This document shows positions 54,715-62,526 of a stretch of 64,000 nt of DNA, piece after piece (position 1 is the first letter of the stretch; each line of letters starts with the position of its first letter). Made by a program: the position numbers and the translations under genes. A model generated the notes under the pieces. That model ran no database searches, was not told the origin of the DNA, and worked only from the letters and a program-made list of their open reading frames with translations. The DNA is taken from NCBI GenBank assembly GCA_964569695.1, contig CAZMUA010000009.1:62001-126000 (forward strand). Reading direction: 5' to 3'. The stretch is from UBA8106 sp964569695. Its GTDB lineage: Bacteria > Acidobacteriota > Vicinamibacteria > Vicinamibacterales > UBA823.

Positions 54715-55212
54715 TTGATCTGGAAGCGGCTATGTGCAGTAGTGTTGGCGGCATCAATTGTCAGCATAGATGTTCCAGTTGTAGGGCAATCAAGAATTAC
54801 TTTTCCAACTCAAGTGGTAGACGAGTTCTTGGGACAGGCTCGTTCGAATAAGCTGAAACACATTCGAGAACAGCTAATTACGAGACCGGAAAATATCTTT
54901 TCTCCGGTTGCTTCAGAAACACTGTTGCCTCTGTCAGCACCTTGGAATAGGCAATTCTTTTTTGCCCAAGAGGGCTCTACGCAACCCACGGAAAATAGTG
55001 AATCTCAACAATCACAACGAATTGTTGGTCCCGTGATAGCCTCCGTTATTGGTGGCGTGCTGTTCGGCTATTTCCTGAAAAGAAATGTAGGCTCAAGCGG
55101 AGGGCAAGTGACTACACGGGATACCAAGACTGAAATGATTGACTACGCCTTGTTGGCCGGGTCGGTATCAATTTTAGGTACTGGACTTGTGATGCTCGTG
55201 TCTGATCGCTAA
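54715..55212 (+). CDS. Unrecognised secreted or membrane protein
   Basis: A 165-residue protein I do not recognise. It starts from TTG at 54715, with an AGGAGA ribosome site 8 nt upstream, and has an export signal (about 1-24). A charged and Gln/Ser-rich middle follows. Two hydrophobic segments lie at about 103-121 (VGPVIASVIGGVLFGYFL) and about 143-161 near the C-terminus. The gene has its own promoter candidate and is convergent with the lys operon. A small lineage-specific envelope protein is the best description. Confidence 0.6.
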   Translation: MIWKRLCAVVLAASIVSIDVPVVGQSRITFPTQVVDEFLGQARSNKLKHIREQLITRPENIFSPVASETLLPLSAPWNRQFFFAQEGSTQPTENSESQQSQRIVGPVIASVIGGVLFGYFLKRNVGSSGGQVTTRDTKTEMIDYALLAGSVSILGTGLVMLVSDR

Positions 55213-55247
55213 TCCGTCTATAGGTATAACGCTTTTGGAATTACTCT

Positions 55248-56294
55248 TCAGGCCCATCCATCTAGTACACGTGTGAGGATTGAGATCGACTTAAGGTAAT
55301 CCTGAATGTTGATGTGTTCTTCAGCAGTATGATCGAGTCTTGAGTCACCTGGGCCGTAGGCTACGATTGGGCACTGCCAAGCTGGGCCAACCACATTCAT
55401 GTCTGACGTTCCTGTTTTCAATTTAAAGGTTGGTTCTAATCCTTCTTTTCGAATCTCCCGCAACAGCGAGCGGACTAACGGTGTGCGTCGGTCAGCCTTA
55501 AAAGGCTGTACAAAGTGTTTGAGTGTCACATCGCCCCATGTGCCAGCTAATGCAGTGGTTTGAGTCGTAAGATCTTCAAGTGAGTAGTTAAGAGGAAGTC
55601 GAAGACTTCCGCTTAAGGTAACCTGATCCTGGAAATGATCCGTCTGTGAGTTGATTTTAAATAGATGAGGGTCGACTTGGTCGAAAATTCGTTTGTCTTG
55701 ATTGAACGAGTTACACCAGTCTTCCAAGCGGGTCCAGAATTCGGTTGCATGAGCAGCGATGCTTCGATTGGCCCCGGCACTGTGAGCATGAGGCTGAGTT
55801 GCATCAAGATCGAGGGTCACTCGGCCTTTGTACCCGAGCGTGATTCCAGAAGTACCACTTGGCTCTCCAATAATTACAGCTTCCGGTTGATATTTGTTGG
55901 TGATGTAGTGAGCTCCTTTAGATGTTGGCGCTTCTTCCTCGACGGCTCCTATTGTAACTAGGCGGACATCGCTCTGATGGCTCGCTCGAGCGATTGCTAC
56001 CAAGAAAGCTGCGAGTGGTCCTTTAGCGTCAACGGTGCCTCGTCCATGCAGTAAGTTTCCTTCAAGGCGAGGTTCAATGAAGCCTGGCACCGTATCAATA
56101 TGGCCGAGCAGTAAGATAGTTCGGCCTCCAGAGCCACGTTCAGCAACGAAATTACCGGCGTCGTCAGTACGAGCATGAAGACCGGCCGCGTTTGCACGCT
56201 CGACTAATAGGGTGACTGCAGCCTCTTCATGTTCGGAAGGTGAATAGGTTGCGCACAAATCACGAAGTAGGGCTACTGCCTGTTGGTCATCCAT
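55248..56294 (-). CDS. lysK: [LysW]-lysine/ornithine hydrolase
   Basis: A 348-residue M20-family metallohydrolase that releases the finished amino acid from the LysW carrier. Metal ligands: His and Asp in LGHIDTVPG (near 63), the Glu pair in GAVEEEAP (near 115) and Glu/Asp in IIGEPSG (near 137). GTSDMNVVG (near 293) is also conserved. It is the last gene of the lysWXYZJK operon, 15 nt after lysJ. Close relatives act on lysine, ornithine or both. Confidence 0.93.
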   Translation of the reverse strand: MDDQQAVALLRDLCATYSPSEHEEAAVTLLVERANAAGLHARTDDAGNFVAERGSGGRTILLLGHIDTVPGFIEPRLEGNLLHGRGTVDAKGPLAAFLVAIARASHQSDVRLVTIGAVEEEAPTSKGAHYITNKYQPEAVIIGEPSGTSGITLGYKGRVTLDLDATQPHAHSAGANRSIAAHATEFWTRLEDWCNSFNQDKRIFDQVDPHLFKINSQTDHFQDQVTLSGSLRLPLNYSLEDLTTQTTALAGTWGDVTLKHFVQPFKADRRTPLVRSLLREIRKEGLEPTFKLKTGTSDMNVVGPAWQCPIVAYGPGDSRLDHTAEEHINIQDYLKSISILTRVLDGWA

Positions 56295-56308
56295 CAGCGA
56301 CTTGCCTC

Positions 56309-57466
56309 TTAGTTGAGTACACGCCTTAGTGCGTTTACGACCTGATCGATTTCAGTGGTCTCAATGATTAATGGAGGAAGGAAGCGAAGAATGTTGTTTC
56401 CGGCAAGCAAGACTAAAACGCCCTCATTCATCATATTTCGCACGATGGTACCTGCAGGGTGTTTTAACTCGACTCCAATCATGAGTCCCTTACCTCGCAC
56501 TTCGCGAATTTCTGGATGGTCGATCGCACGTAGTTGGTCTATAAAATACGCACCACGCTCAGCTACTCTCTTGGGGATATTCTCCTTGACTAAATGCTCG
56601 ATCACTGACGTGGCAACAGCGCAGACCAGAGGATTACCACCAAATGTCGTGGTGTGACTTAACTTTACAAGGTTATCGATCGTATTGTGAAATGCCGTAA
56701 TTCCGATAGGTAGTCCTCCAGCAGCGGCTTTGGCGAGGGTAAGGATGTCTGGCATGACCTCATAATGTTCAAACGCAAACATGCGTCCGGTCCGTCCGAA
56801 GCCAGTTTGCACTTCATCTATAATGAGTAGGGCGCCGCAATCACTACAGGCTTTTCTTAAAGTGTTTAGAAATTCTTGCGAAGCAGGTCGAACACCTCCT
56901 TCACCTTGAATTACCTCAATGATTACGGCTGCTGTATGCTCAGTAATCACTTCGTTCGCGGTTGTGCAGTCATTGAATCGAAGAGACTCGAAGTCTGGTA
57001 CGAGGGGTTGGAAGGGTTCGCGATTCTTCTTGTCCCAGTTCGCACTGAGCGCCCCCATGGTCTTTCCATGGTAGCCACGCCTAGCCGAGATGATTCGCGT
57101 TCGGCCGGTTGTTGCACGTGCGAACTTGATGGCCGCTTCGTTGGCTTCGGCCCCTGAGTTGCTGAAGAAGAATTTGGTCAGAGGTTGTGGTATAAGTTCT
57201 GATAAGGAACTTAATAATGCCGCACGAGCGTTGTTATAAAACATTTCGTGACATGTAATCAGCAGTTCAGCTTGTTTTTGAACCGCTATTACTATGGCAG
57301 GATGCGCGTGACCTAGCGCTGCCACGCCTATGCCAGATGTACAATCTATATATTCGTGTCCTTCGGAATCCCAGACTCGAACGCCTACTCCACGCACTAG
57401 CGTGATGGGGCGCTTGTGGTAAAGACCTGACGTAAAGGATTGTTCAATCTCTTGTAGTGTCATCAC
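56309..57466 (-). CDS. lysJ: [LysW]-aminoadipate/glutamate semialdehyde transaminase
   Basis: A 385-residue class III PLP aminotransferase. Signatures: TSGIGVAALGHAHP near 44, FFSNSGAEANEAAIKFAR near 99, IIDEVQTGFGRTGRMFAFEH near 215 and the PLP lysine in LTLAKAAAGGLPIG near 245. It aminates the carrier-bound semialdehyde. The first codons overlap the lysZ end by about 23 nt. Tandem ATGs at 57466 and 57463 are equally possible starts. It also resembles acetylornithine aminotransferase (ArgD); the operon context decides. Confidence 0.93.
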   Translation of the reverse strand: MMTLQEIEQSFTSGLYHKRPITLVRGVGVRVWDSEGHEYIDCTSGIGVAALGHAHPAIVIAVQKQAELLITCHEMFYNNARAALLSSLSELIPQPLTKFFFSNSGAEANEAAIKFARATTGRTRIISARRGYHGKTMGALSANWDKKNREPFQPLVPDFESLRFNDCTTANEVITEHTAAVIIEVIQGEGGVRPASQEFLNTLRKACSDCGALLIIDEVQTGFGRTGRMFAFEHYEVMPDILTLAKAAAGGLPIGITAFHNTIDNLVKLSHTTTFGGNPLVCAVATSVIEHLVKENIPKRVAERGAYFIDQLRAIDHPEIREVRGKGLMIGVELKHPAGTIVRNMMNEGVLVLLAGNNILRFLPPLIIETTEIDQVVNALRRVLN

Positions 57467-58271
57467 GCCTTGTGATTACGGTGCCATTTCCAGAAAGTGC
57501 ATGCGTAATAGGGAAGTCGACTCTGGCGTCGCCCAATATAACCCGCGTAACACCGCCCAGCAGCGCTTCTTTAGCTGCAAGGAGTTTTCGCTTCATGCGG
57601 CCCTTTGCGTATTCGAAATATTGATCGATGTCTGATAATTCGATGTCCTTGATGAGTGTTGCTGGATCATCGATCTGCTTTAATAGACCTGGCACATTAG
57701 ATAAGATCACCAGGTCATCCGCTTTCACTGCTTCAGCAATTCGGGCAGCCGCCCTGTCTCCATCCACATTAACTGCTTGGTGTTCACGGCTAATGGCTGG
57801 AGGGCAGACAGTTACTACATAACCTGCTTGGTCTAGTAGATGAATCAAGTCGGTATTGACCGATTCGATCTTACCGGTATAGTCGTCTCGGAGTACTTTC
57901 TTCTTACCGTTTTCGACAATTGTCAGTGTGGGCTTACGTGCCGCTAACAGAAGCCTGCCATCTAATCCTGATAGTCCAATGGCCGGTACGTCGTGGCTTT
58001 GAAGTATTTCCACGATCATCTTATTAACTTTTCCACAATAAGCCATTTCAAATATTTCAATCGTTTTTCGATCCGTGTATCGACTTTCATATCCAGATAC
58101 GGTCGTGACAAAACGCGGCGGATGGCCGAGTTTTTCGGACAGGATATTCGTTTCATGGGAACCACCATGGACCAACAAACAGGAACGGCCTCGGTGGTAC
58201 AACCTGGCAAGATCGCTACAGACTGTGTCGTAGTAGATCCCCTCTCCACCGCCCACTTTGATTATCAACAT
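57444..58271 (-). CDS. lysZ: [LysW]-aminoadipate/glutamate kinase
   Basis: A 275-residue amino acid kinase that phosphorylates the LysW-bound substrate. It starts MLIIKVGGGEG, with LLVHGGSHETN near 34, HPPRFVT near 50, the GLSGLDGRLL segment near 98 and NVDGDRAAARIAEAVKADDLVILSNVPGLL near 165. These match Thermus LysZ closely and differ from ArgB in having HPPRF and GLDGRL. It sits 23 nt downstream of lysY. Confidence 0.95.
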   Translation of the reverse strand: MLIIKVGGGEGIYYDTVCSDLARLYHRGRSCLLVHGGSHETNILSEKLGHPPRFVTTVSGYESRYTDRKTIEIFEMAYCGKVNKMIVEILQSHDVPAIGLSGLDGRLLLAARKPTLTIVENGKKKVLRDDYTGKIESVNTDLIHLLDQAGYVVTVCPPAISREHQAVNVDGDRAAARIAEAVKADDLVILSNVPGLLKQIDDPATLIKDIELSDIDQYFEYAKGRMKRKLLAAKEALLGGVTRVILGDARVDFPITHALSGNGTVITRRDDTTRD

Positions 58272-58294
58272 TGAATGCCTGTCACGCTGGACGC

Positions 58295-59335
58295 CTACAC
58301 AGGGTGTAGGCCCGGGAAGTGCAGGCCTGCACGCTCATCCCAGCCGGCCATAATGTTCATCGCCTGCACCCCATTTCCGGCAGCGCCCTTCATCAGATTG
58401 TCGAGAGCAGCAAGCACTACCAATCTTTCACCAAACGGATCAATCTCAAAGCCAACGTCACAGAAATTAGAACCAGATAAAATTTTCGGCTCTGGATATC
58501 GAAATACCCCTCGTGTTTCCTTGACGATTCGAATGAACGGCTCCGCGTCGTATGCGTTACGGTAAACATTCCAAAGGGCCTTGTTGTCTAGCGGATTTGC
58601 GAGTCGCAAATGGGCTGTGATGAGAACTCCCCGTACCAATTCAATGGCGGTAGCAGAAAAGTGCACAGTCGGCTTACCGTGATAAGTAAGTTCCTGTATG
58701 ATTTCGCCGGTGTGCCGGTGTCCAGTGGCTTGGAATGATCGGACAGCTCCGCTGCGTTCTGGGTGATGGCTTGAAGGACTTTCCTTGTTACCGGCAGCGG
58801 ACGAGCCAACCTTAGCTTCGATGACTACAGGTTCACCATCTTTGACAAGGCCATTCTTAAATAGTGGTAAGAGCCCTAGGATAGCGGCAGTAGCCAGGCA
58901 ACCAGCTCCGGTTACATAGTTGGCATTACGGATTTCGTCTCTTCGGATTTCAACGATACCGTAGACAAACTCGTTGAGGGTCTCAGGACTAGGATGAGAG
59001 TGACCATACCAGTGCTCGTAATCGTCTGCTGAACGCAAACGAAAATCTGCGCTTAAATCGATGATGCGTGGCGCCACGCTCTTGACCTCATGAAACTTCT
59101 TGGCAAAACTTCCATGTGGCAGCGCAGAAAATAGCAAATCGCAAGGCCCTAGGTCATCCATGCGGCTAAAACGAAGAGAAGTGTGACGACGTAGGTTAGG
59201 ATGAACTGCACTCACTAATCGACCGGCGTGACGTTCGGAAGTGATGTTGAGCAATTTTACATGGGAGTGATCAAGGAGTAGCCGAACTAGCTCGCCACCA
59301 ACATAGCCGGACCCGCCCAAGATGCTAACGTTCAT
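58295..59335 (-). CDS. lysY: [LysW]-aminoadipyl/glutamyl phosphate reductase
   Basis: A 346-residue NADPH-dependent reductase of the ArgC fold that makes the carrier-bound semialdehyde. The NADP loop is ILGGSGYVGGELVRLL (near 5). The catalytic Cys is in TGAGCLATAAILGLLPL (near 148), and the His region SSHHPERSG is near 190. The LysY type has SSHHPERS here, a feature shared with Thermus LysY. The start overlaps the lysX stop by 4 nt (ATGA), so they are translationally coupled. Confidence 0.95.
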   Translation of the reverse strand: MNVSILGGSGYVGGELVRLLLDHSHVKLLNITSERHAGRLVSAVHPNLRRHTSLRFSRMDDLGPCDLLFSALPHGSFAKKFHEVKSVAPRIIDLSADFRLRSADDYEHWYGHSHPSPETLNEFVYGIVEIRRDEIRNANYVTGAGCLATAAILGLLPLFKNGLVKDGEPVVIEAKVGSSAAGNKESPSSHHPERSGAVRSFQATGHRHTGEIIQELTYHGKPTVHFSATAIELVRGVLITAHLRLANPLDNKALWNVYRNAYDAEPFIRIVKETRGVFRYPEPKILSGSNFCDVGFEIDPFGERLVVLAALDNLMKGAAGNGVQAMNIMAGWDERAGLHFPGLHPV

Positions 59336-60189
59336 AGCGTCGCAGCTGCCTTCGCTTCGCCCACACCAAGTGTATAGGCAGCAATGCGTTCATGAATCGG
59401 GACACCCGTTACACCAATACTGTTACGAAATTCCATCGTGTAATTCACTTCATTTACTAACAGCCCTTGACTTGACTCAAAAACATCGACAGCTAGCACG
59501 CCTCCTCCAACGGCGCGACTAGCAGCTAGGCAGATGGAGTGGAGTTCGTCAGTTACCGGACAGTTTGTTGTATGAGCTCCCCGTGCGGTGTTAGTAATCC
59601 AGTGTTCGCTATGGCGATAGATAGCACAAATCGTTTCGTCCCCAACCACGAAGGCTCGGATGTCACGGTTGCCTTTTTGCACATATTCTTGAATATAAAA
59701 AATTGAATGATGGTATGACCCGAGTCGTTGCTTGTGTTCGAGAAGTGCTTCGGCAGCATAACGATCATTAACCCGAGCAATTAAACGGCCCCAGGACCCT
59801 ACCGCTGGTTTGAGAACAGCTGGGTAGCCGAGTTGATCGATAGCTTCAAGTGCAGATTCCGGTGTGTAGGCAATCAGGGTGCGCGGGGTTGGCACGTTGT
59901 GCGTAACGAGGGCGTTACTGGTTAGGACTTTGTCACCACAGGTGTTCGCAACATTCCATGAATTAACGGTTGTAATACCACGGTCATTGAGTATTTTTAG
60001 TGTATGCAGTGCTCTGGAGTGATTGACTGCACGTTCAAGGACTATGTCCCACGGATGGTTACCATTATTTAGGTCGAGGATTAGCCCTCGATCATCGATT
60101 CGATCGAATTCGACTCCGAGACCCCGAAAGGCTTCGAAAATGAGCTTTTCTTCGGTTCTAACAATGGAGCATAAAATGCCTAGACGCAT
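59332..60189 (-). CDS. lysX: LysW ligase (LysX/ArgX type, ATP-grasp)
   Basis: A 285-residue ATP-grasp enzyme that attaches aminoadipate or glutamate to the C-terminal Glu of LysW. The core PAVLKPAVGSWGRL (near 126), HHSIFYIQEYVQKGNRDIRAFVVGD (near 160), the HWITNTARGA segment (near 198) and the closing LLVNEVNYTMEFRNSIG (near 250) parallel Thermus LysX very closely. The substrate (aminoadipate for lysine, glutamate for arginine) was not settled from sequence. lysW lies 12 nt upstream. Confidence 0.94.
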   Translation of the reverse strand: MRLGILCSIVRTEEKLIFEAFRGLGVEFDRIDDRGLILDLNNGNHPWDIVLERAVNHSRALHTLKILNDRGITTVNSWNVANTCGDKVLTSNALVTHNVPTPRTLIAYTPESALEAIDQLGYPAVLKPAVGSWGRLIARVNDRYAAEALLEHKQRLGSYHHSIFYIQEYVQKGNRDIRAFVVGDETICAIYRHSEHWITNTARGAHTTNCPVTDELHSICLAASRAVGGGVLAVDVFESSQGLLVNEVNYTMEFRNSIGVTGVPIHERIAAYTLGVGEAKAAATL

Positions 60190-60201
60190 AAAGGATCCTT
60201 T

Positions 60202-60366
60202 CTACTCGCCCCAGTCTTCCTCTTCTTTGGGAGCGTAATCAATCTGTTGAGGATCTATGGAGCGCACTTCGTATTCAGTGCCGCAATCTTGGCAGTCGAC
60301 TATCTCCCCGATTTCAACTTTTTCGTCTAAAGCGATATTGGCATCACATTCAAGACAGTTAGGCAT
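60202..60366 (-). CDS. lysW: Amino-group carrier protein LysW
   Basis: A 54-residue acidic carrier to whose C-terminal glutamate the biosynthetic intermediate is attached. It has the four zinc ligands as CLEC (4-7) and CQDC (24-27), and ends in the hallmark EDWGE. The ATG at 60366 has an ideal ribosome site (GGAGG, 5 nt spacing). It is the first structural gene of the six-gene lys operon and lies only 23 nt after an intrinsic terminator, so its expression depends on read-through. It is short and easily missed in annotation. Confidence 0.96.
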   Translation of the reverse strand: MPNCLECDANIALDEKVEIGEIVDCQDCGTEYEVRSIDPQQIDYAPKEEEDWGE

Positions 60367-60388
60367 CAGTCCTCCAGAGCATACATAT

Positions 60389-60423
60389 AAAAAACCCGCC
60401 GAAGCGTATAAACGGTCGGCGGG
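60389..60423 (-). terminator. Intrinsic terminator in the lysW leader (attenuator candidate)
   Basis: On the minus strand CCCGCCGA (60416-60423) pairs perfectly with TCGGCGGG (60395-60402) across a 13-nt loop, followed by six T (60389-60394). It lies between a 31-codon ORF and lysW, upstream of the operon and not at its end. Confidence 0.9.
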
Positions 60424-60450
60424 ATATTGAGTGTGGCGCGTAACGGTTGC

Positions 60451-60546
60451 TTATCGTTTTGCCCAACATGTTCCGCAGCTGTACGAACGCTTCCGCTTTC
60501 GCTTATCGTGCTGCCAGGTGGCGGATGAATCGTATGTTTTAGGCAT
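60451..60546 (-). CDS. 31-residue Lys/Arg-rich leader peptide of the lysW operon
   Basis: The ATG at 60546 opens a 31-codon frame ending in TAA at 60451. Nine of 31 residues are Lys or Arg, with KRKRKR at 15-20 and a final KR; a CGTC pair lies at 24-27. It begins about 12-14 nt after the predicted transcription start with no ribosome site, and ends 28 nt before the terminator stem. These are the marks of an attenuation leader peptide. The alternative is a small basic CxxC protein with its own function; I know no such family. Confidence 0.65.
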   Translation of the reverse strand: MPKTYDSSATWQHDKRKRKRSYSCGTCWAKR

Positions 60547-60564
60547 TGTTGAAAACTGCTGAAA

Positions 60565-60594
60565 AGTATAGAACGCAGTTAATCAGTTGGTCAA
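60565..60594 (-). promoter_or_regulatory. Sigma70 promoter of the lys operon leader
   Basis: On the minus strand TTGACC (60589-60594), an 18-bp spacer and TATACT (60565-60570) match consensus at five of six positions each. Transcription should start near 60558-60560, giving a leader of about 170 nt up to the terminator end. Confidence 0.7.
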
Positions 60595-60671
60595 GCAAGC
60601 TACCTGAGTTTTTTGAGTAATTATAGATGTTACACAAACAGCGATCAGAAGGTTTCGAAGGGACTAATCTT

Positions 60672-62348
60672 CTATTGTTCGTTTGAGGAGATTTTCAGAT
60701 TTCGCTTTAGGGCCGAACCGGCTTCTAAGATGACGCAAACGGCAGAGATTACAATCACGATATCAACAGCGAGCAACAGGAATTGCCCCTGTTTGTATAG
60801 AGTACCAAGCTGATAGATAGCTGCTAGTAAAGCTACTGTTGTAACAAATGCCATAGGGATTAATGTGTACTTGATCGGCCTTTGGTGTTTGACCAGAATT
60901 ACGCTGACCACGAGGAGCGTTAAGCCTGCTAGTAATTGATTTGTTGTTCCGAACAGTGGCCAGAGTGCCATTCCACCTGTGAGGTCAGGGCCATCTCCTG
61001 CGGCGAAGGCGAGTGCGAGGCAAGCACCTACGGCGACCGCAGTAGCGATATGAGGGTTACGAAATAATCGTATGCCGTAGATATCGCCCCATTCCTGAAC
61101 AATGTAACGTTGAAGTCTGACCCCAGTGTCCATTGTCGTGCCAGCAAATAACACCGCCATCATCGTGAGTAGCGTTGCAGATGTTTCATGTCCAAGGCCA
61201 GAGCCGCTAGAAACTATCGTCGCGCCACCCTGAACGAAGGCCGTGATACCTCCAGCGCCGAATTCTGTGTAGACGCCTCGCCATTCGTTAAGTGACGCGA
61301 AGCCAGCACTTACGGCAATAATGGCAGCGAGTGCGAGACACCCTTCCCCAGCCGATCCGAGATAGCACACAAATCGTTCATCGGTCTCGAGGTTGATTTG
61401 TTTTGATGTCGTGCCTGATCCGACTAGGCCATGGAATCCTGAGACTGCGCCACAGCCAACCGTTACAAATAGAAGTGGCAGAAGGTCTGGTGTGTTAGCC
61501 GGTAGATCCAGATTGAATGCCGGGGCCACAATTGTCGGTCCTGCAATGAAGACCGTGGCGTACACGAGAATTAAGCCCACAAATAACTGGATCCCATTAA
61601 TGTAAGCCCGTGGCTGTAGCAATACCCAAATTGGCAGCAAAGAGGCGATGCTCGCATATGCAAAAAGGATTAAAACCCATTGTGCGCCAGGAGCAAGTCC
61701 CATAAGTGTTTGCGGTAGCTCAATTGGGACCTTTTCTCCGAGTGGAATAACAGCATACAAGATGACTGTACCGATTATTGTTGGCCAGAGTATCGGCACC
61801 TTCATTCTAAAAATTAACTGTCCAAGGCCTATGGCAACAATTGTTGCCGCCCATACAGGGATAACACTGGCTGGAGTTGCTTGCAGTGCCTCAGCAATCG
61901 AGACTGCGAACACTGCGTTTACCATTAAGAGTACTAAAAAGATGACAATCATAAAAAGAGCACGAGCTCTTGCACCAACGATTTCTCCAGTTAATGCACC
62001 TACTGATCGGGCCCGATTGCGGGTGCTCGCCCAAACGGCTCCAAAGTCATGCGCGCCGGCAAAGAAAATCGTGCCAAAAATGACCCAGATGGCTGCCGGC
62101 ACCCAACCCCAGATTATCGCTATGGACGGACCGATAATCGGCGCCGCACCTGCGACGGCAGTAAAATGATGTCCCCAGAGAATAATTTTTGGCGTGGGCA
62201 CATAGTCGATGTCATCTCGCATCGTGTGTGCTGGGGTCCTGAATTTCGCATCAAGTTGATAGATTCGATCAGCAAGAAATTTCGAATAGAATTTGTAACC
62301 TAGATAAAGCAGGATTAGTCCGGCGGTTGCTAATTGGATGGCAGTCAT
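60672..62348 (-). CDS. cstA: Carbon starvation protein CstA family transporter
   Basis: A 558-residue membrane protein with about 15 hydrophobic segments. It has the family start YKFYSKFLADRIYQLD (near 17), then a TPAHTMRDDIDYVPT segment (near 41), HHFTAVAGAAPIIGPSIA (near 60), VGSGTTSKQIN (near 312) and GTTNQLLAGLTLLV (near 465). It is of the shorter (about 550) class. CstA proteins import peptides or pyruvate. The lys leader promoter lies immediately downstream of its stop on the same strand. Confidence 0.93.
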   Translation of the reverse strand: MTAIQLATAGLILLYLGYKFYSKFLADRIYQLDAKFRTPAHTMRDDIDYVPTPKIILWGHHFTAVAGAAPIIGPSIAIIWGWVPAAIWVIFGTIFFAGAHDFGAVWASTRNRARSVGALTGEIVGARARALFMIVIFLVLLMVNAVFAVSIAEALQATPASVIPVWAATIVAIGLGQLIFRMKVPILWPTIIGTVILYAVIPLGEKVPIELPQTLMGLAPGAQWVLILFAYASIASLLPIWVLLQPRAYINGIQLFVGLILVYATVFIAGPTIVAPAFNLDLPANTPDLLPLLFVTVGCGAVSGFHGLVGSGTTSKQINLETDERFVCYLGSAGEGCLALAAIIAVSAGFASLNEWRGVYTEFGAGGITAFVQGGATIVSSGSGLGHETSATLLTMMAVLFAGTTMDTGVRLQRYIVQEWGDIYGIRLFRNPHIATAVAVGACLALAFAAGDGPDLTGGMALWPLFGTTNQLLAGLTLLVVSVILVKHQRPIKYTLIPMAFVTTVALLAAIYQLGTLYKQGQFLLLAVDIVIVISAVCVILEAGSALKRNLKISSNEQ

Positions 62349-62526
62349 CTTGAGAAAAATATCATAACGTCTGATAATGAGTATGTTCTATGGCTCACGT
62401 CGTTTTTTGTATCACACGAGCCTCTTTTGTGAGGAACTTATCAAGCAATTAACTGTTTTGCATTTGGTGAGAAATGTAACTTATGAGCTATTTGTACCTA
62501 TGCAGAGTAAGAAACTATCTCATTGA

